Assembly: GCF_900455735.1 (NCBI RefSeq)
Contig: NZ_UAUI01000022.1
Span: 62,001 to 126,000, forward strand
DNA length: 64,000 nucleotides
Source of the DNA: Rhodococcus wratislaviensis
GTDB lineage: Bacteria; Actinomycetota; Actinomycetes; Mycobacteriales; Mycobacteriaceae
Direction of reading: 5' to 3'
The notes beneath the pieces were generated by a model. It did not search any database and had not been told where the DNA came from. It was given only the letters and a program-made list of their open reading frames with translations. Made by a program: the position numbers and the translations under genes. This document shows, one piece after another, positions 18,553 to 27,531 of this stretch (positions are counted from its first letter, which is position 1; each line of letters begins with the position of its first letter).

Positions 18553-19311
18553 ATGCGTGACAATGGTCCGGTGAACCACGCTGATCAGGATGCACCCGCC
18601 GTCCCCGAGGAGGGGCAGACGAAGGACTCGAAGGGGTCCCGTCTCCACCCGAGGGTGACAAGTTTCCGCTCGCGCAGGGGCGCCCTGACCGCGGCGCAGC
18701 AGGAGTCGTGGGACCGGCAATGGCCCCGGATCGGCGCGGACGTCTCGGACAATCGCCTGGATGCGCCGTCGTGGTTCGGCCGCGACGCCCCTCTGATCCT
18801 CGAGATCGGCTCGGGCACGGGCACCGCCACCGCGGCGATGGCGAAGGCCGAACCCCACGTGAACCTCATGGCCGTCGAGGTCTACCGGCCCGGGCTCGCA
18901 CAGTTGCTTCAACAGATCGAACGGGACGAGATCCCGAACATCCGGGTCCTGCGCGGCGACGCGATGGATGTCCTGGAGAACATGATCGAACCGGAATCGC
19001 TCACCGGAGTCCGTGTCTTCTTCCCGGACCCGTGGCCGAAGGCCCGTCATCACAAGCGGCGCCTGTTGCAGTCCCCCACTTTCGCCCTGATCGCGAGCCG
19101 CCTGCAGGCCGGCGGTGTGTTGCATGTCGCAACAGACCATGCCGAGTACGCCGAGGCCATCGCCGAAGCAGGCAACGCGGAACCCCTCCTGACCTCCCTC
19201 GACTGGGAATCGCCGATGACGCACGAGCGTCCGGTGACGAAGTTCGAAGACAAGGCCCACCAGGTCGGCAGTGCGATCACCGAGTTGATTTGGGGGAAGA
19301 TCAGGTCATGA
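18553..19311 (+). CDS. trmB: tRNA (guanine-N7)-methyltransferase
   Basis: A TrmB-family enzyme that methylates G46 in the tRNA variable loop. The SAM motif LEIGSGTGTATAAMA is near residue 84. FFPDPWPKARHHKRRLLQ is the family signature (PDPWPKxRHxKRRL) and ATDHAEYAEAI follows. The C-terminus with RPVTKFEDKA is complete. The start is uncertain: in-frame ATGs at 18535, 18544 and 18553 and GTG at 18571 all precede the conserved domain and none has a good ribosome site; 18553 gives 252 residues. The stop overlaps the next ATG (ATGA). Confidence 0.92.
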   Translation: MRDNGPVNHADQDAPAVPEEGQTKDSKGSRLHPRVTSFRSRRGALTAAQQESWDRQWPRIGADVSDNRLDAPSWFGRDAPLILEIGSGTGTATAAMAKAEPHVNLMAVEVYRPGLAQLLQQIERDEIPNIRVLRGDAMDVLENMIEPESLTGVRVFFPDPWPKARHHKRRLLQSPTFALIASRLQAGGVLHVATDHAEYAEAIAEAGNAEPLLTSLDWESPMTHERPVTKFEDKAHQVGSAITELIWGKIRS

Positions 19312-20039
19312 GCGTCAGCGAGCAGTACTCCGACATAGCCGGCGCGGTCCCGGCAGGCACCGCGGTGTCGTCAGGATCTCCCGCGGCGGGTGCACGTGAC
19401 GGACGCCACCAGAAGCGGGTCCTTCTCGTCTGGGACGCACCCAACCTCGACATGGGTCTCGGCGCCATCCTCGGTGGCCGGCCCACGGCTGCCTACCGGC
19501 CACGATTCGACGCGCTCGGCCGCTGGCTGCTCTCCCGGACCGCGGAACTGTCCGCGTCAGGCACCGACACACTCGAACCCGAGGCGACGGTCTTCACCAA
19601 CATCGCGGCTGGCAGCGCCGATGTCGTGAGACCGTGGGTCGAAGCCTTGCGTAATGTGGGCTTCGCGGTGTTCGCCAAGCCGAAGATCGATGAGGACAGC
19701 GACGTCGATTCCGACATGCTGGACCACATCGCGCTTCGTCACGGCGAGGGGCTGGCCGGTGTCATGGTCGCCTCCGCCGACGGTCAAGCGTTTCGCGAAC
19801 CGTTGGAGGACATCGCCGCGACCGGCATTCCGGTCCAGATACTCGGGTTCCGCGAGCACGCCAGCTGGGCGGTCGCGTCCGACCTTCTGGACTTCGTCGA
19901 TCTCGAGGACATCCCCGGCGTGTTCCGGGAGCCACTCCCTCGGGTCAGCCTCGACACACTGCCCGACGAGGGTGCCTGGTTGCAGCCGTTCCGACCGCTT
20001 TCCGCCCTGCTCGTCGGGCGGAAGAGTGCTGCCGAGTAG
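19308..20039 (+). CDS. NYN domain protein (PIN-like nuclease fold, Rv0207c-like)
   Basis: A 243-residue cytoplasmic protein. RVLLVWDAPNLDMGLGAIL has the first conserved acidic residue of the NYN/PIN fold, KIDEDSDVDSDMLDHIALRH provides the central acids and VMVASADGQAFREPLE the third site, consistent with a metal-dependent RNase. It is coupled to trmB by a 4-base overlap and precedes mmpL3 by 10 bases, an arrangement shared with mycobacteria (Rv0208c-Rv0207c-Rv0206c, from memory). Its substrate is unknown; the coupling to a tRNA modification enzyme suggests an RNA target. Confidence 0.88.
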   Translation: MSVSEQYSDIAGAVPAGTAVSSGSPAAGARDGRHQKRVLLVWDAPNLDMGLGAILGGRPTAAYRPRFDALGRWLLSRTAELSASGTDTLEPEATVFTNIAAGSADVVRPWVEALRNVGFAVFAKPKIDEDSDVDSDMLDHIALRHGEGLAGVMVASADGQAFREPLEDIAATGIPVQILGFREHASWAVASDLLDFVDLEDIPGVFREPLPRVSLDTLPDEGAWLQPFRPLSALLVGRKSAAE

Positions 20040-20049
20040 GAGTTGATCA

Positions 20050-23000
20050 GTGTTCGCGAGCTGGGGAAGCGTCGTCTACCGGGCCCGATTCACCGTCATC
20101 GGCATCATGGTTGCCTTGTTGCTCGGTTCGGCCGCGTACGGCCTGGGCCTCGAGAAGCATCTCAGCCAGAGCGGCTGGGACGATCCGGGCTCGGAGTCGG
20201 TCGCCGCGGCCAAGCTGGCTGACGGCACCTTCGGTCGCGACACCAACAGCGACGTCGTGGCGCTCTACACGGCGCCCGAGGGCAAGACGATCGAGGACCC
20301 CGAGTTCCAGGCGAAGGTCGTCGAGAACCTCGAGCGGCTGGCCGCGGAACACCCGGACAAGATCCTCAAGATCAACGGCGGTTACTTCAAGGTCGGCACC
20401 GCACCGCAGCTGGCGTCCGCCGCGGACGCCGACAAGCAGCACGCGATCGAGAGCATCGCGATCGTCGGCGACAACGACACCGAGGTCACCGCGAATTTCC
20501 GCGACGTCAAGGACGAGTTCTACATCGACGGCGTCGACGTGCAACTCGCCGGCCTCCAGCCCGTGTCGGGTGCGCTCAACGACACGATGGCCACGGACAT
20601 CAGGCGAATGGAGCTCCTTGCGATCCCGGCCGTCGGTATCCTGCTGTTCTTCGTGTTCGGTGGTGTCGTCGCGGCGGCGCTGCCGCTGATCATCGGCGGC
20701 CTGACCGTGGTCGGGGCCAACGGGGTCGTCCGGTTGATCACCAACTTCACCGAGGTCAACTCGTTCGTCGCGCCCGTCGTCTCCCTCGTGGGGCTGGGTC
20801 TGGCCATCGACTACGGGTTGTTCATCGTCAGCCGATTCCGAGAAGAGATGGCGGAGGGGTACGACACCCGCTCCGCCGTCCGCCGAACGGTGATGACCTC
20901 GGGCCGCACCGTGGTCTTCTCGGCGACGATGATCGTCGCCAGCCTCGGCGGTCTGCTGCTGTTCCCGCAGGGCTTCCTGAAGTCCGTCGCCTACGGCGCC
21001 ATCGCCACGGTCGGCCTGGCGGCGCTGACGTCGGTCACGATCCTGCCCGCGATCCTCGGCATCCTCGGCAAGCGCGTCGACGCCCTCAGCCTCGACCGTT
21101 TCCGTCAGACCAAGAACACCGAGGAGATCGAGGCGAGCATCTGGGGCCGGCTCACCCGCTGGGTGATGCGTAACCCGCTCAAGGTCACCATCCCGATCGT
21201 CGTGGGTCTGCTCCTCCTCATCGTGCCGCTGACGGGCATCAAGTTCGGTGGCATCAACGAGACCTACCTCCCCCCGGACAGCTCGACCCGAGCCGCGCAG
21301 GAACAGTTCGACGAGATCTTCCCGAACCTGCGCACCGAACCGGTCAAGCTCGTCGTGTCCGACGCCGACAACAAGGCGCTCGGCCAGATCATCAAGGAAG
21401 CCAGCGGCGCGCCGGGGCTGATCGAGCGCTTCACCCCGGAGGGCGCGGCCAAGGACGGTGTGGTCGTCCTCAAGGCCGGCCTCGTCGACCGCAACGAGTC
21501 GAAGCCGACCATCGACTATCTGCGCGCCATGGACAGCCCGGACGGCGTGCAGGTGCTGGTGGGCGGCACCCCCGCGATCGAGCAGGACAGTATCGCCGCG
21601 CTGCTCGACCACCTGCCCACGATGGTGATCTCCGTCCTCGTCCTGACGACGCTGCTGATGTTCCTGACGTTCGGCTCGCTGGTGCTGCCGATCAAGGCGG
21701 CGTTGATGAGCGCGCTCGGCCTCGGGTCCACGCTCGGCATCCTGACGTGGATCTTCATCGACGGTCACGGTTCGGAGTGGTTGAACTTCACCCCCGGCCC
21801 GATCATGTCGCCGGTGCTGGTGCTGATCATCGCGATCGTCTACGGCCTGTCCACCGACTACGAGGTGTTCCTGCTCTCGCGCATGGTCGAGGCACGGGCG
21901 CAGGGGGCGAGTACGACGGAGTCGATCCGCATCGGCACGGCGCACACGGGCCGCATCATCACCGCGGCCGCGCTCATCCTCATCGTCGTCACGGGTGCGT
22001 TCGGATTCTCGGAACTCGTGATGATGAAGTACATCTCCTACGGCATGATCGCCGCGCTCGTCATCGACGCGACCCTCATCCGTATGTTCCTCGTGCCCGC
22101 CACGATGAAACTCCTCGGCGACGACTGCTGGTGGGCGCCTGCGTGGATGAAGCGAATCCAGGAGAAGACGGGTCTCGGTGAGCCCATCCTCGACAACGAG
22201 TTGATGCCTACCGACGTCCCGGAGCTCACCCCGATCGGTGCCGTCCCGCCGCAGCGCAAGCTCGCGGCGCCGCCCGCACCCCGCAAACCGGAACCGCTCA
22301 CCGAACCGATCCCGTTGGTCACCGCGCGGGCGCTGGCCGCGAAGATGTCCGAGGACGACGCGAAGGCGCGCCGGGCGCAGAACGAGGCCCGCCGGTCGGC
22401 GACCGGCCGTCCCGCCCGGGCACCGGAGGAGATCGAGGACACTCCGCCCGCGGAACCGCAGACCACCGTGCTACCGCAGCCTGCTCCGCCGCGTCCGGCG
22501 CCGACGCAGTCGCGCCCCGCACCGCCGCCCCGCCCCGCGCCGCGGCCCCGTCCGGCGGCCCCCGCACCGCAGCCCCGTCCGGCGGCCCCCGCCCCGGGGC
22601 CGGCAACCGAGTCGCGTCCCATCGAGAGTTGGCTCGCGGACCTGCGGTCCACATCGGCCGCCGAACCGCGACCGATCTCCTCGCCCGCCGAGCCGCGACC
22701 CAGTGCGTCGGCGCCGTCACTGCCGACCCGCTCACCGCGTTCGGTGCCCGCACCGTACGAGCAGGAGACCCCCCAGTCGTCCCCTGCCCGCCCGGTGCCG
22801 CCGATCCCGACGAGGCGTCGCGCCGCCGAGCCTTCGGAACCCGTGAACGGCGGCAGGCGCACCAACGGCACACCTGCCAACGGAGCTCCGGCCAACGGCG
22901 CACCTCCCAACGGAACGCCGGCCAACGGCTCGCGTCGCCGCAGCGTCGAGGAGCCGCCCGTCGATCCGGACGACGCCTCGAGCGGCAGGCACCGCGCGGA

Positions 23001-23055
23001 CGACGGCAACGCCGTCAGCGTCAGCGAACTCATCGCTCGGCAGAACCGGCGCTGA
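20050..23055 (+). CDS. mmpL3: MmpL3-type trehalose monomycolate exporter (RND superfamily)
   Basis: A 1001-residue RND transporter that flips trehalose monomycolate across the inner membrane for mycomembrane assembly. It has 12 membrane helices in two halves with two periplasmic porter domains. The proton-relay Asp-Tyr pairs are visible: Asp254-Tyr255 in GLAIDYGLF (TM4) and Asp603-Tyr604 in GLSTDYEVF (TM10). From about residue 730 a cytosolic tail follows, rich in Pro, Ala and Arg and ending with Asn-Gly repeats. GTG 20050 follows TAGGAG. Context (trmB, NYN protein, pckA) supports MmpL3 rather than another MmpL. The 3' end overlaps the convergent DUF2339 gene by 26 bases. Confidence 0.95.
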   Translation: MFASWGSVVYRARFTVIGIMVALLLGSAAYGLGLEKHLSQSGWDDPGSESVAAAKLADGTFGRDTNSDVVALYTAPEGKTIEDPEFQAKVVENLERLAAEHPDKILKINGGYFKVGTAPQLASAADADKQHAIESIAIVGDNDTEVTANFRDVKDEFYIDGVDVQLAGLQPVSGALNDTMATDIRRMELLAIPAVGILLFFVFGGVVAAALPLIIGGLTVVGANGVVRLITNFTEVNSFVAPVVSLVGLGLAIDYGLFIVSRFREEMAEGYDTRSAVRRTVMTSGRTVVFSATMIVASLGGLLLFPQGFLKSVAYGAIATVGLAALTSVTILPAILGILGKRVDALSLDRFRQTKNTEEIEASIWGRLTRWVMRNPLKVTIPIVVGLLLLIVPLTGIKFGGINETYLPPDSSTRAAQEQFDEIFPNLRTEPVKLVVSDADNKALGQIIKEASGAPGLIERFTPEGAAKDGVVVLKAGLVDRNESKPTIDYLRAMDSPDGVQVLVGGTPAIEQDSIAALLDHLPTMVISVLVLTTLLMFLTFGSLVLPIKAALMSALGLGSTLGILTWIFIDGHGSEWLNFTPGPIMSPVLVLIIAIVYGLSTDYEVFLLSRMVEARAQGASTTESIRIGTAHTGRIITAAALILIVVTGAFGFSELVMMKYISYGMIAALVIDATLIRMFLVPATMKLLGDDCWWAPAWMKRIQEKTGLGEPILDNELMPTDVPELTPIGAVPPQRKLAAPPAPRKPEPLTEPIPLVTARALAAKMSEDDAKARRAQNEARRSATGRPARAPEEIEDTPPAEPQTTVLPQPAPPRPAPTQSRPAPPPRPAPRPRPAAPAPQPRPAAPAPGPATESRPIESWLADLRSTSAAEPRPISSPAEPRPSASAPSLPTRSPRSVPAPYEQETPQSSPARPVPPIPTRRRAAEPSEPVNGGRRTNGTPANGAPANGAPPNGTPANGSRRRSVEEPPVDPDDASSGRHRADDGNAVSVSELIARQNRR
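22842..22935 (+). repeat. In-frame short repeats coding Asn-Gly-x-Pro-Ala in the MmpL3 tail
   Basis: About five degenerate 15-base units each encode an N-G-(T/A)-P-(A/P) pentapeptide near the end of mmpL3. Unit number probably varies between strains. The coded segment is cytosolic and predicted to be disordered. Confidence 0.7.
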
Positions 23056-24889
23056 CGGAGCCGTTCGGCATTCCCCGTCCGGCCTCCCGCTCCGCGAATT
23101 CACGCGCGTAGCGGGTGCCGGCGAGGAGCAACAGCAGCCCGACCACGAGGAACGCGAGGACGCGGAACAGGCCGTCGAGGGTGGCCAGGTCGAACAGGAA
23201 CAGTTTCGCCAGCGCCGCGGCGGTCAATCCCAGTCCGACCCCGAGTGCCGTGTGCGCGTAGTCGCGGCGGGCCAGTCCGAACACCAGTGCCGCCGTCGCC
23301 GCCGCCATCCACGCGATGGTCGCGGCGCAGTGCCCGGCGATGAATCCTGCCGACGTCCCGGTGAGCGCCGTGCCCGCGGACACCGTCGCCGTGGTGACGG
23401 CGTACAGGATCACCAGCCCGGCAAGCACCCACCACGGCTGGGCGGTGGTGTCGCTCAACAGTTTCAGCGTGTGCGCGTACCAGACGAACAGGAACACGGT
23501 TCCCGCCAGCACCATCGAGGACAGCACCGTGGTCACCCTGAGTGAGTCGAGCGCGCTGTACTCGTCGACGAGGACGAACGGCGGCGCCGTGATCACGAAG
23601 GCGAACCCGCCGACGACGGTGAAGACCGCGCCGACGGCATACGCGATCCGCGAGTCCGCCTGCCCGCCGATGGTGAGGAACAGTGCCGCCACCCCGAGCA
23701 GGACGAGCGGCGCGAGGTCTTCGCTCGATCCGATGAGGCAGGCCTCGAGGAGGGCGAGGGTACCCATGCCCGCGAGTGCGAACCGTGCGTGTCGCGGCAA
23801 CGTCCGCGCCGCCGCGAACGCGGCGAACATCGCGGCCGCCAGTGCCAGCGCGATGAGCGTGGACCCGAGTCGGTCGAAGAGGTGGCCGATCACCAGCGTC
23901 GGGACGGCCGTGGTGACGATCATCGCGGTCGCGGTGACGTCACGAGAATTGCTGCGCAACAGGATGATCGACGAGACGAGTCCGAACGGCGCGACCAGTG
24001 CGGCGGACGCGAGCAGCCAGAACCGCTCCGGCCGGTCGGACAGTCCGGAACTCGCGATCGCGATCAGCAACGCGATCACCACCGGGCACGTCCGCGCGAT
24101 CCCCAGGTACAGCCAGTCGCGACCGAGTTGCGCGGGGAAGCTGGCGACCTGGATGACGAACAGGAACCCGATGAGGGTCAGCGTGATGCCCTCGGTGAGG
24201 ACGGGTGCGAGCACGGCGGCGCCGGTCACCACGAGCAGCGAGAGGGGCTGCGAACCCCACCTCACCGCGAGTGCGACACCGGCTCCCGCGATCCCGAGTG
24301 CCACGACCATCGCGAGCACCGGCAGCAACCAGTGATAGACGACCGCAACGGCCACGACGTCGAGGTAAGCGCCGGCGATACCCGTTGCCGCGAGCGCGAT
24401 CCCGCCGACCCGGCCGCCGGGCCGCCCGAAGACACGGGCACCGGTGTAGACGAGACCGGCCGAGAACAACCCGCCCGCCACGACGCGCAGTTCCGGACCG
24501 AAGAATCCGGCCTGCGCCGCCAGCACCAGCAGCATCACGACACCGATCAGGGTGACGGCGACACCCGCGACGGCCAGCACGCGGCTGATCACCCCGTCGC
24601 GTTGCCACCAGGGTTCGCGAACTACCCGGGGAGGGGGCGTCGGAACGGGGCGGTACGGGACGGCCGGTGCGGGCGGCGGGGGTGCCTGCGGCACCGGCGG
24701 TCGGTACATCGGCTGCGGCACCGGCTGCGGTTGCGGTTGGGGCTGGGGCTGCGGGATGCTCGCGAGCTGCGCCTGCAGGACCGCGAGGTTCTCACCCACG
24801 TGGCGCATCTGCTGCCCGAGCGCCGAGAAGTCGCCGGAAAGCTGCGCGACCAGCCGCGGGTCGATCGAAGGAGTACCAGGTGTGGACAT
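23030..24889 (-). CDS. DUF2339 multi-TM membrane protein
   Basis: A 619-residue protein: a soluble N-terminus with a short helical segment, then a Pro/Gln tract (residues about 45-75) and Pro-rich linker, the conserved REPWWQRDGVISRVLAVAG entry, and then about 18 closely spaced membrane helices to the C-terminus. This matches DUF2339 membrane proteins, whose function is unknown. Start ATG 24889 is the first in frame. The last 26 bases overlap the convergent mmpL3 end. The gene lies downstream of the DUF1707 gene on the same strand, 66 bases away, so co-transcription is possible. Confidence 0.82.
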   Translation of the reverse strand: MSTPGTPSIDPRLVAQLSGDFSALGQQMRHVGENLAVLQAQLASIPQPQPQPQPQPVPQPMYRPPVPQAPPPPAPAVPYRPVPTPPPRVVREPWWQRDGVISRVLAVAGVAVTLIGVVMLLVLAAQAGFFGPELRVVAGGLFSAGLVYTGARVFGRPGGRVGGIALAATGIAGAYLDVVAVAVVYHWLLPVLAMVVALGIAGAGVALAVRWGSQPLSLLVVTGAAVLAPVLTEGITLTLIGFLFVIQVASFPAQLGRDWLYLGIARTCPVVIALLIAIASSGLSDRPERFWLLASAALVAPFGLVSSIILLRSNSRDVTATAMIVTTAVPTLVIGHLFDRLGSTLIALALAAAMFAAFAAARTLPRHARFALAGMGTLALLEACLIGSSEDLAPLVLLGVAALFLTIGGQADSRIAYAVGAVFTVVGGFAFVITAPPFVLVDEYSALDSLRVTTVLSSMVLAGTVFLFVWYAHTLKLLSDTTAQPWWVLAGLVILYAVTTATVSAGTALTGTSAGFIAGHCAATIAWMAAATAALVFGLARRDYAHTALGVGLGLTAAALAKLFLFDLATLDGLFRVLAFLVVGLLLLLAGTRYAREFAEREAGRGMPNGSVSAGSAER

Positions 24890-24955
24890 GGATCAATCGT
24901 CCTGCGGCAACGGCCCCCACACATGAGTAGGCCTACTCGAGAGGCCTGGGTCGTG

Positions 24956-25606
24956 CTACCCGAACATTCGCCGAATCGAGGTGCCGAAAGGGTGTTTGGC
25001 GGTCACGTTCCCGAACCTGACCTTGCCCCGGACGACGACGTGCAGCGGGCCGATGGGAGGGCCGGTCCGCACCTTGTTGGTCGCGGAACCGCCGACCGTT
25101 TCGACGCCGTTGAGGTCGACCGTCGCCTCTTCCGGCACGACCAGCGAGATCGTGCTCGCGTAGTCGTCGATCGTCACGTGCACCACCTGCGTGGTCATGA
25201 CGGCCCGCGTGAAGTCGAGCGTCACCGTCGACAGCCGGGTGTTCACCTCGAGTGCGGGGGGAACGTTCCACGAGCCGGTGCGGCTGACCGACGACATCCG
25301 GCCCCGGATGACGTCGCCCGGCGGCGGCGCGGGCGACCGGTGCGCGACCGGCGGAACCGGGGGCGCCGGACGAGACACGTACGGCTGGTCGGGGTACGGC
25401 GGCGGCGTGAACTCGGAGATCAGCTGGATTCCCGGCAGATCCACCAGGACGACGTTCAGCTCCGCCCGCGTCTTCGCGGCGAGTGCCGTGTCCATCCGTT
25501 CGGTGAACTCACCGAGCGAGAGCATCCCCTGGCCGACCGCCCGCTGCAACAATTCGCCGACGTGTTCGCGCTCCGCATCCGATACGCGTAGGTCCCGTGC
25601 CTCCAT
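24956..25606 (-). CDS. DUF1707 / LiaF-like protein
   Basis: A 216-residue protein. The N-terminus RVSDAEREHVGELLQRAVG followed by GMLSLGEFTERMDTALAAKT is the DUF1707 (SHOCT-like) signature. A Pro-rich linker follows, then a beta-rich C-terminal domain similar to the cell-wall-active-antibiotic-response LiaF domain. No membrane segment is evident, unlike LiaF itself. The location next to a two-component system suggests an envelope-stress link, as inference. ATG 25606 is the first start and gives the family-typical N-terminus. Confidence 0.82.
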   Translation of the reverse strand: MEARDLRVSDAEREHVGELLQRAVGQGMLSLGEFTERMDTALAAKTRAELNVVLVDLPGIQLISEFTPPPYPDQPYVSRPAPPVPPVAHRSPAPPPGDVIRGRMSSVSRTGSWNVPPALEVNTRLSTVTLDFTRAVMTTQVVHVTIDDYASTISLVVPEEATVDLNGVETVGGSATNKVRTGPPIGPLHVVVRGKVRFGNVTAKHPFGTSIRRMFG

Positions 25607-25626
25607 ACCGACCAGGTTAGCGCCCG

Positions 25627-25666
25627 TGAGTACTTATTAACCGCCCGTGGTTAACAAGTACTCACG
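25627..25666. repeat. Dispersed palindromic repeat, copy A
   Basis: A 40-base palindrome: GTGAGTACTTATTAAC, an 8-base centre, then GTTAACAAGTACTCAC. One mismatch lies in the left arm. It sits just downstream of the response-regulator gene (ends 25668) and upstream of the DUF1707 start. Same family as copies at 31546/32955 and 35481. Confidence 0.85.
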
Positions 25667-25667
25667 G

Positions 25668-26336
25668 CTACTCGAGACCCTGCTCGATGGCGTACCTGGT
25701 GAGCTCGACGCGGTTGGCCAGCTGCAGCTTGCGGAGGGTCGCCTGGACGTGGTTTTCGACGGTGCGGTGACTCAGCGACAGTTTGGTCGCGATCTGCTTG
25801 GCGCTGAGCCCCTTCGCGACGAACCGCAGGACCTCGGTTTCCCGTTCCGTGAGTTGGGGAACGGCGGGGCCCTGCTCGTCGGCGGGCGCACTCGACATCC
25901 GGCGGTACTCCCCCAGCACGAGTCCGGCGAGACCCGGTGTGAACACCGCCTGCCCCGCCGCGGTGGCCCGCACCGCGTCCAGCAGTTCCTCCACGGACGC
26001 GCTCTTCACGAGGTACCCGGACGCACCGGCCTTGACCGCGTCGAGGACGTCGTCCCGTTCGGACGACGCCGACAGCACCAGCACCCGGCTGTCCGGCGAC
26101 ACCTCGAGGACGGCGGCGGTGGCCGCGGCGCCGTTTCCATCGGGCAGTTGCATGTCCATGAGCACCACTCCGGGACGGGTCGCGGCCGCCCGGCGTCCCG
26201 CGGTGGCGACGCCGTCTGCCGTGGCGACCACGGTGAACCCGGCGCCTTCGAGGTCGCGGGCCACGGCGTCCCGCCACATCGGGTGGTCGTCGACGACCAT
26301 CACGGTGATCTGCTCGTCGGTCTCCGTGTCACCCAT
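25668..26336 (-). CDS. NarL/LuxR-family response regulator
   Basis: A 222-residue regulator. The receiver domain has MVVDDHPMWRDAVARDL (acidic pocket), phospho-acceptor Asp in GVVLMDMQLPDGNG and the conserved Lys in GASGYLVKSAS. The C-terminal LuxR-type helix-turn-helix is LTERETEVLRFVAKGLSAKQ onward, with HRTVENHVQATLRKL as recognition region. ATG 26336 overlaps the end of the kinase gene by 8 bases, so the two form one unit. Targets are unknown; the co-transcribed exporter-like protein at 27515 is a candidate. Confidence 0.93.
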   Translation of the reverse strand: MGDTETDEQITVMVVDDHPMWRDAVARDLEGAGFTVVATADGVATAGRRAAATRPGVVLMDMQLPDGNGAAATAAVLEVSPDSRVLVLSASSERDDVLDAVKAGASGYLVKSASVEELLDAVRATAAGQAVFTPGLAGLVLGEYRRMSSAPADEQGPAVPQLTERETEVLRFVAKGLSAKQIATKLSLSHRTVENHVQATLRKLQLANRVELTRYAIEQGLE

Positions 26337-27531
26337 GCGTTTCGTCTCCCTTCGGCACGCGGATCTCCCACTCCGTGCCCTGCCCGGGTTCGGTGTCGAG
26401 TTCGGCGGTGCCGCCGAGCGCACCGACGCGGCCCAGAATGGATTTCGATACTCCCATGCGACCCTCCGCCTCCGCTTCGGCCAACCGTCCCGGAGCGATT
26501 CCGCTGCCGTCGTCGCGGACACTGACGATCACCTCGTCGCCCAGATCCTCCAGCAGCACGTAGGCTCTGGCGCCGGTCCCCGCGTGCAGTGCGACGTTGG
26601 ACAGTGCCGTGTCGACGATCGCGACGAGTTCCGTCGCCCGGCCGCGTTCGATCGTCACCGGATCCGCCGGGGTCGACACGGACACGGTGGTGCTCGCCCG
26701 CGTGCCCAGCAGCAGTCGCAGGTCGATCGCGCTCCCACCCAGATCCGACGCCACGCCCGCACCCTGCTCGGAGATGAGCATGCGCAGGGCCACCTCCTGC
26801 TCGCCGGCGAGATCCGCGAGTTCGGCTGCGGGTCCCCCGATCTCGTTGCCGCGGCGGCGGACGAGCGCGAGCACCTGCAGGACTCCGTCGTGTACCTCTC
26901 GGGCCAGTCGTTCCCGTTCCTCGGTGGCGGCGGCCAACCGCACCGCCTGCTCCAGCTGGGCCTGTGCGCGCCGCGCGGTGGTGGTGGCGAGCCCGAGCGC
27001 CAGACCCACCGACACCAGGACCGGCGCCGTCGCGTCCCGCCACAGGTCGAGGTTGACCTGGTCGCGCACCACCGCGCTCACCGTCGCCATCAGCACACCG
27101 GACGCCATCCCGAGCCAGGGTCCACCGAAGACGGCGGCGGAGATCACCGCGTTGGTGACCCACAGCGTCGTCGGCAGAGTCTGATGATTGTTGTACCAAT
27201 CATGATCGGAGACAACACGAGTCGACGCCATCAGCGCGATGACGATCAGCTGGTCGGCGATCACCACCTGGTAGCGCGGGACCTTCCCGTGGGACAACAG
27301 GACCGCCGAGAGTCCCGACCACACCGCCATCAGGGCGACGAGGAACCAGCTCAGCCGCTGATGGGTGTAGTACTGCACCGACACGAACTGATAGCTGATC
27401 GCGTACACCAGTGTGACGAGGCGGAATGCCTGCGCCGCCCGCCACAGCGGTGCGTCCGGCTGGGTGTCGAGCTCGGTCGTCGCTCGCGGGCGGTAGTGCA
27501 GTCGGGTGCGGTGCTCATTCCGGTCGGTCAT
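26329..27531 (-). CDS. MacS-type sensor histidine kinase (DUF5931 input domain)
   Basis: A 400-residue kinase. The N-terminal half has about six membrane segments (residues about 30-185) resembling the DUF5931 domain of MacS-family kinases. The dimerisation/phosphoacceptor box ERERLAREVHDGVLQVLALV contains the His. The HATPase region includes DTALSNVALHAGTG (N box) and VRDDGSGIAPGRL (G1). It phosphorylates the overlapping NarL-type regulator. ATG 27531 overlaps the upstream gene stop by 17 bases. The ligand is unknown; a membrane-embedded input with small loops suggests sensing of the membrane itself, as inference. Confidence 0.9.
   Translation of the reverse strand: MTDRNEHRTRLHYRPRATTELDTQPDAPLWRAAQAFRLVTLVYAISYQFVSVQYYTHQRLSWFLVALMAVWSGLSAVLLSHGKVPRYQVVIADQLIVIALMASTRVVSDHDWYNNHQTLPTTLWVTNAVISAAVFGGPWLGMASGVLMATVSAVVRDQVNLDLWRDATAPVLVSVGLALGLATTTARRAQAQLEQAVRLAAATEERERLAREVHDGVLQVLALVRRRGNEIGGPAAELADLAGEQEVALRMLISEQGAGVASDLGGSAIDLRLLLGTRASTTVSVSTPADPVTIERGRATELVAIVDTALSNVALHAGTGARAYVLLEDLGDEVIVSVRDDGSGIAPGRLAEAEAEGRMGVSKSILGRVGALGGTAELDTEPGQGTEWEIRVPKGDETHG

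Noticed and set aside
20047..21945. Long open frame antisense to mmpL3
   Set aside because: His/Asp/Arg-rich shadow translation; mmpL3 is unambiguous on the other strand.
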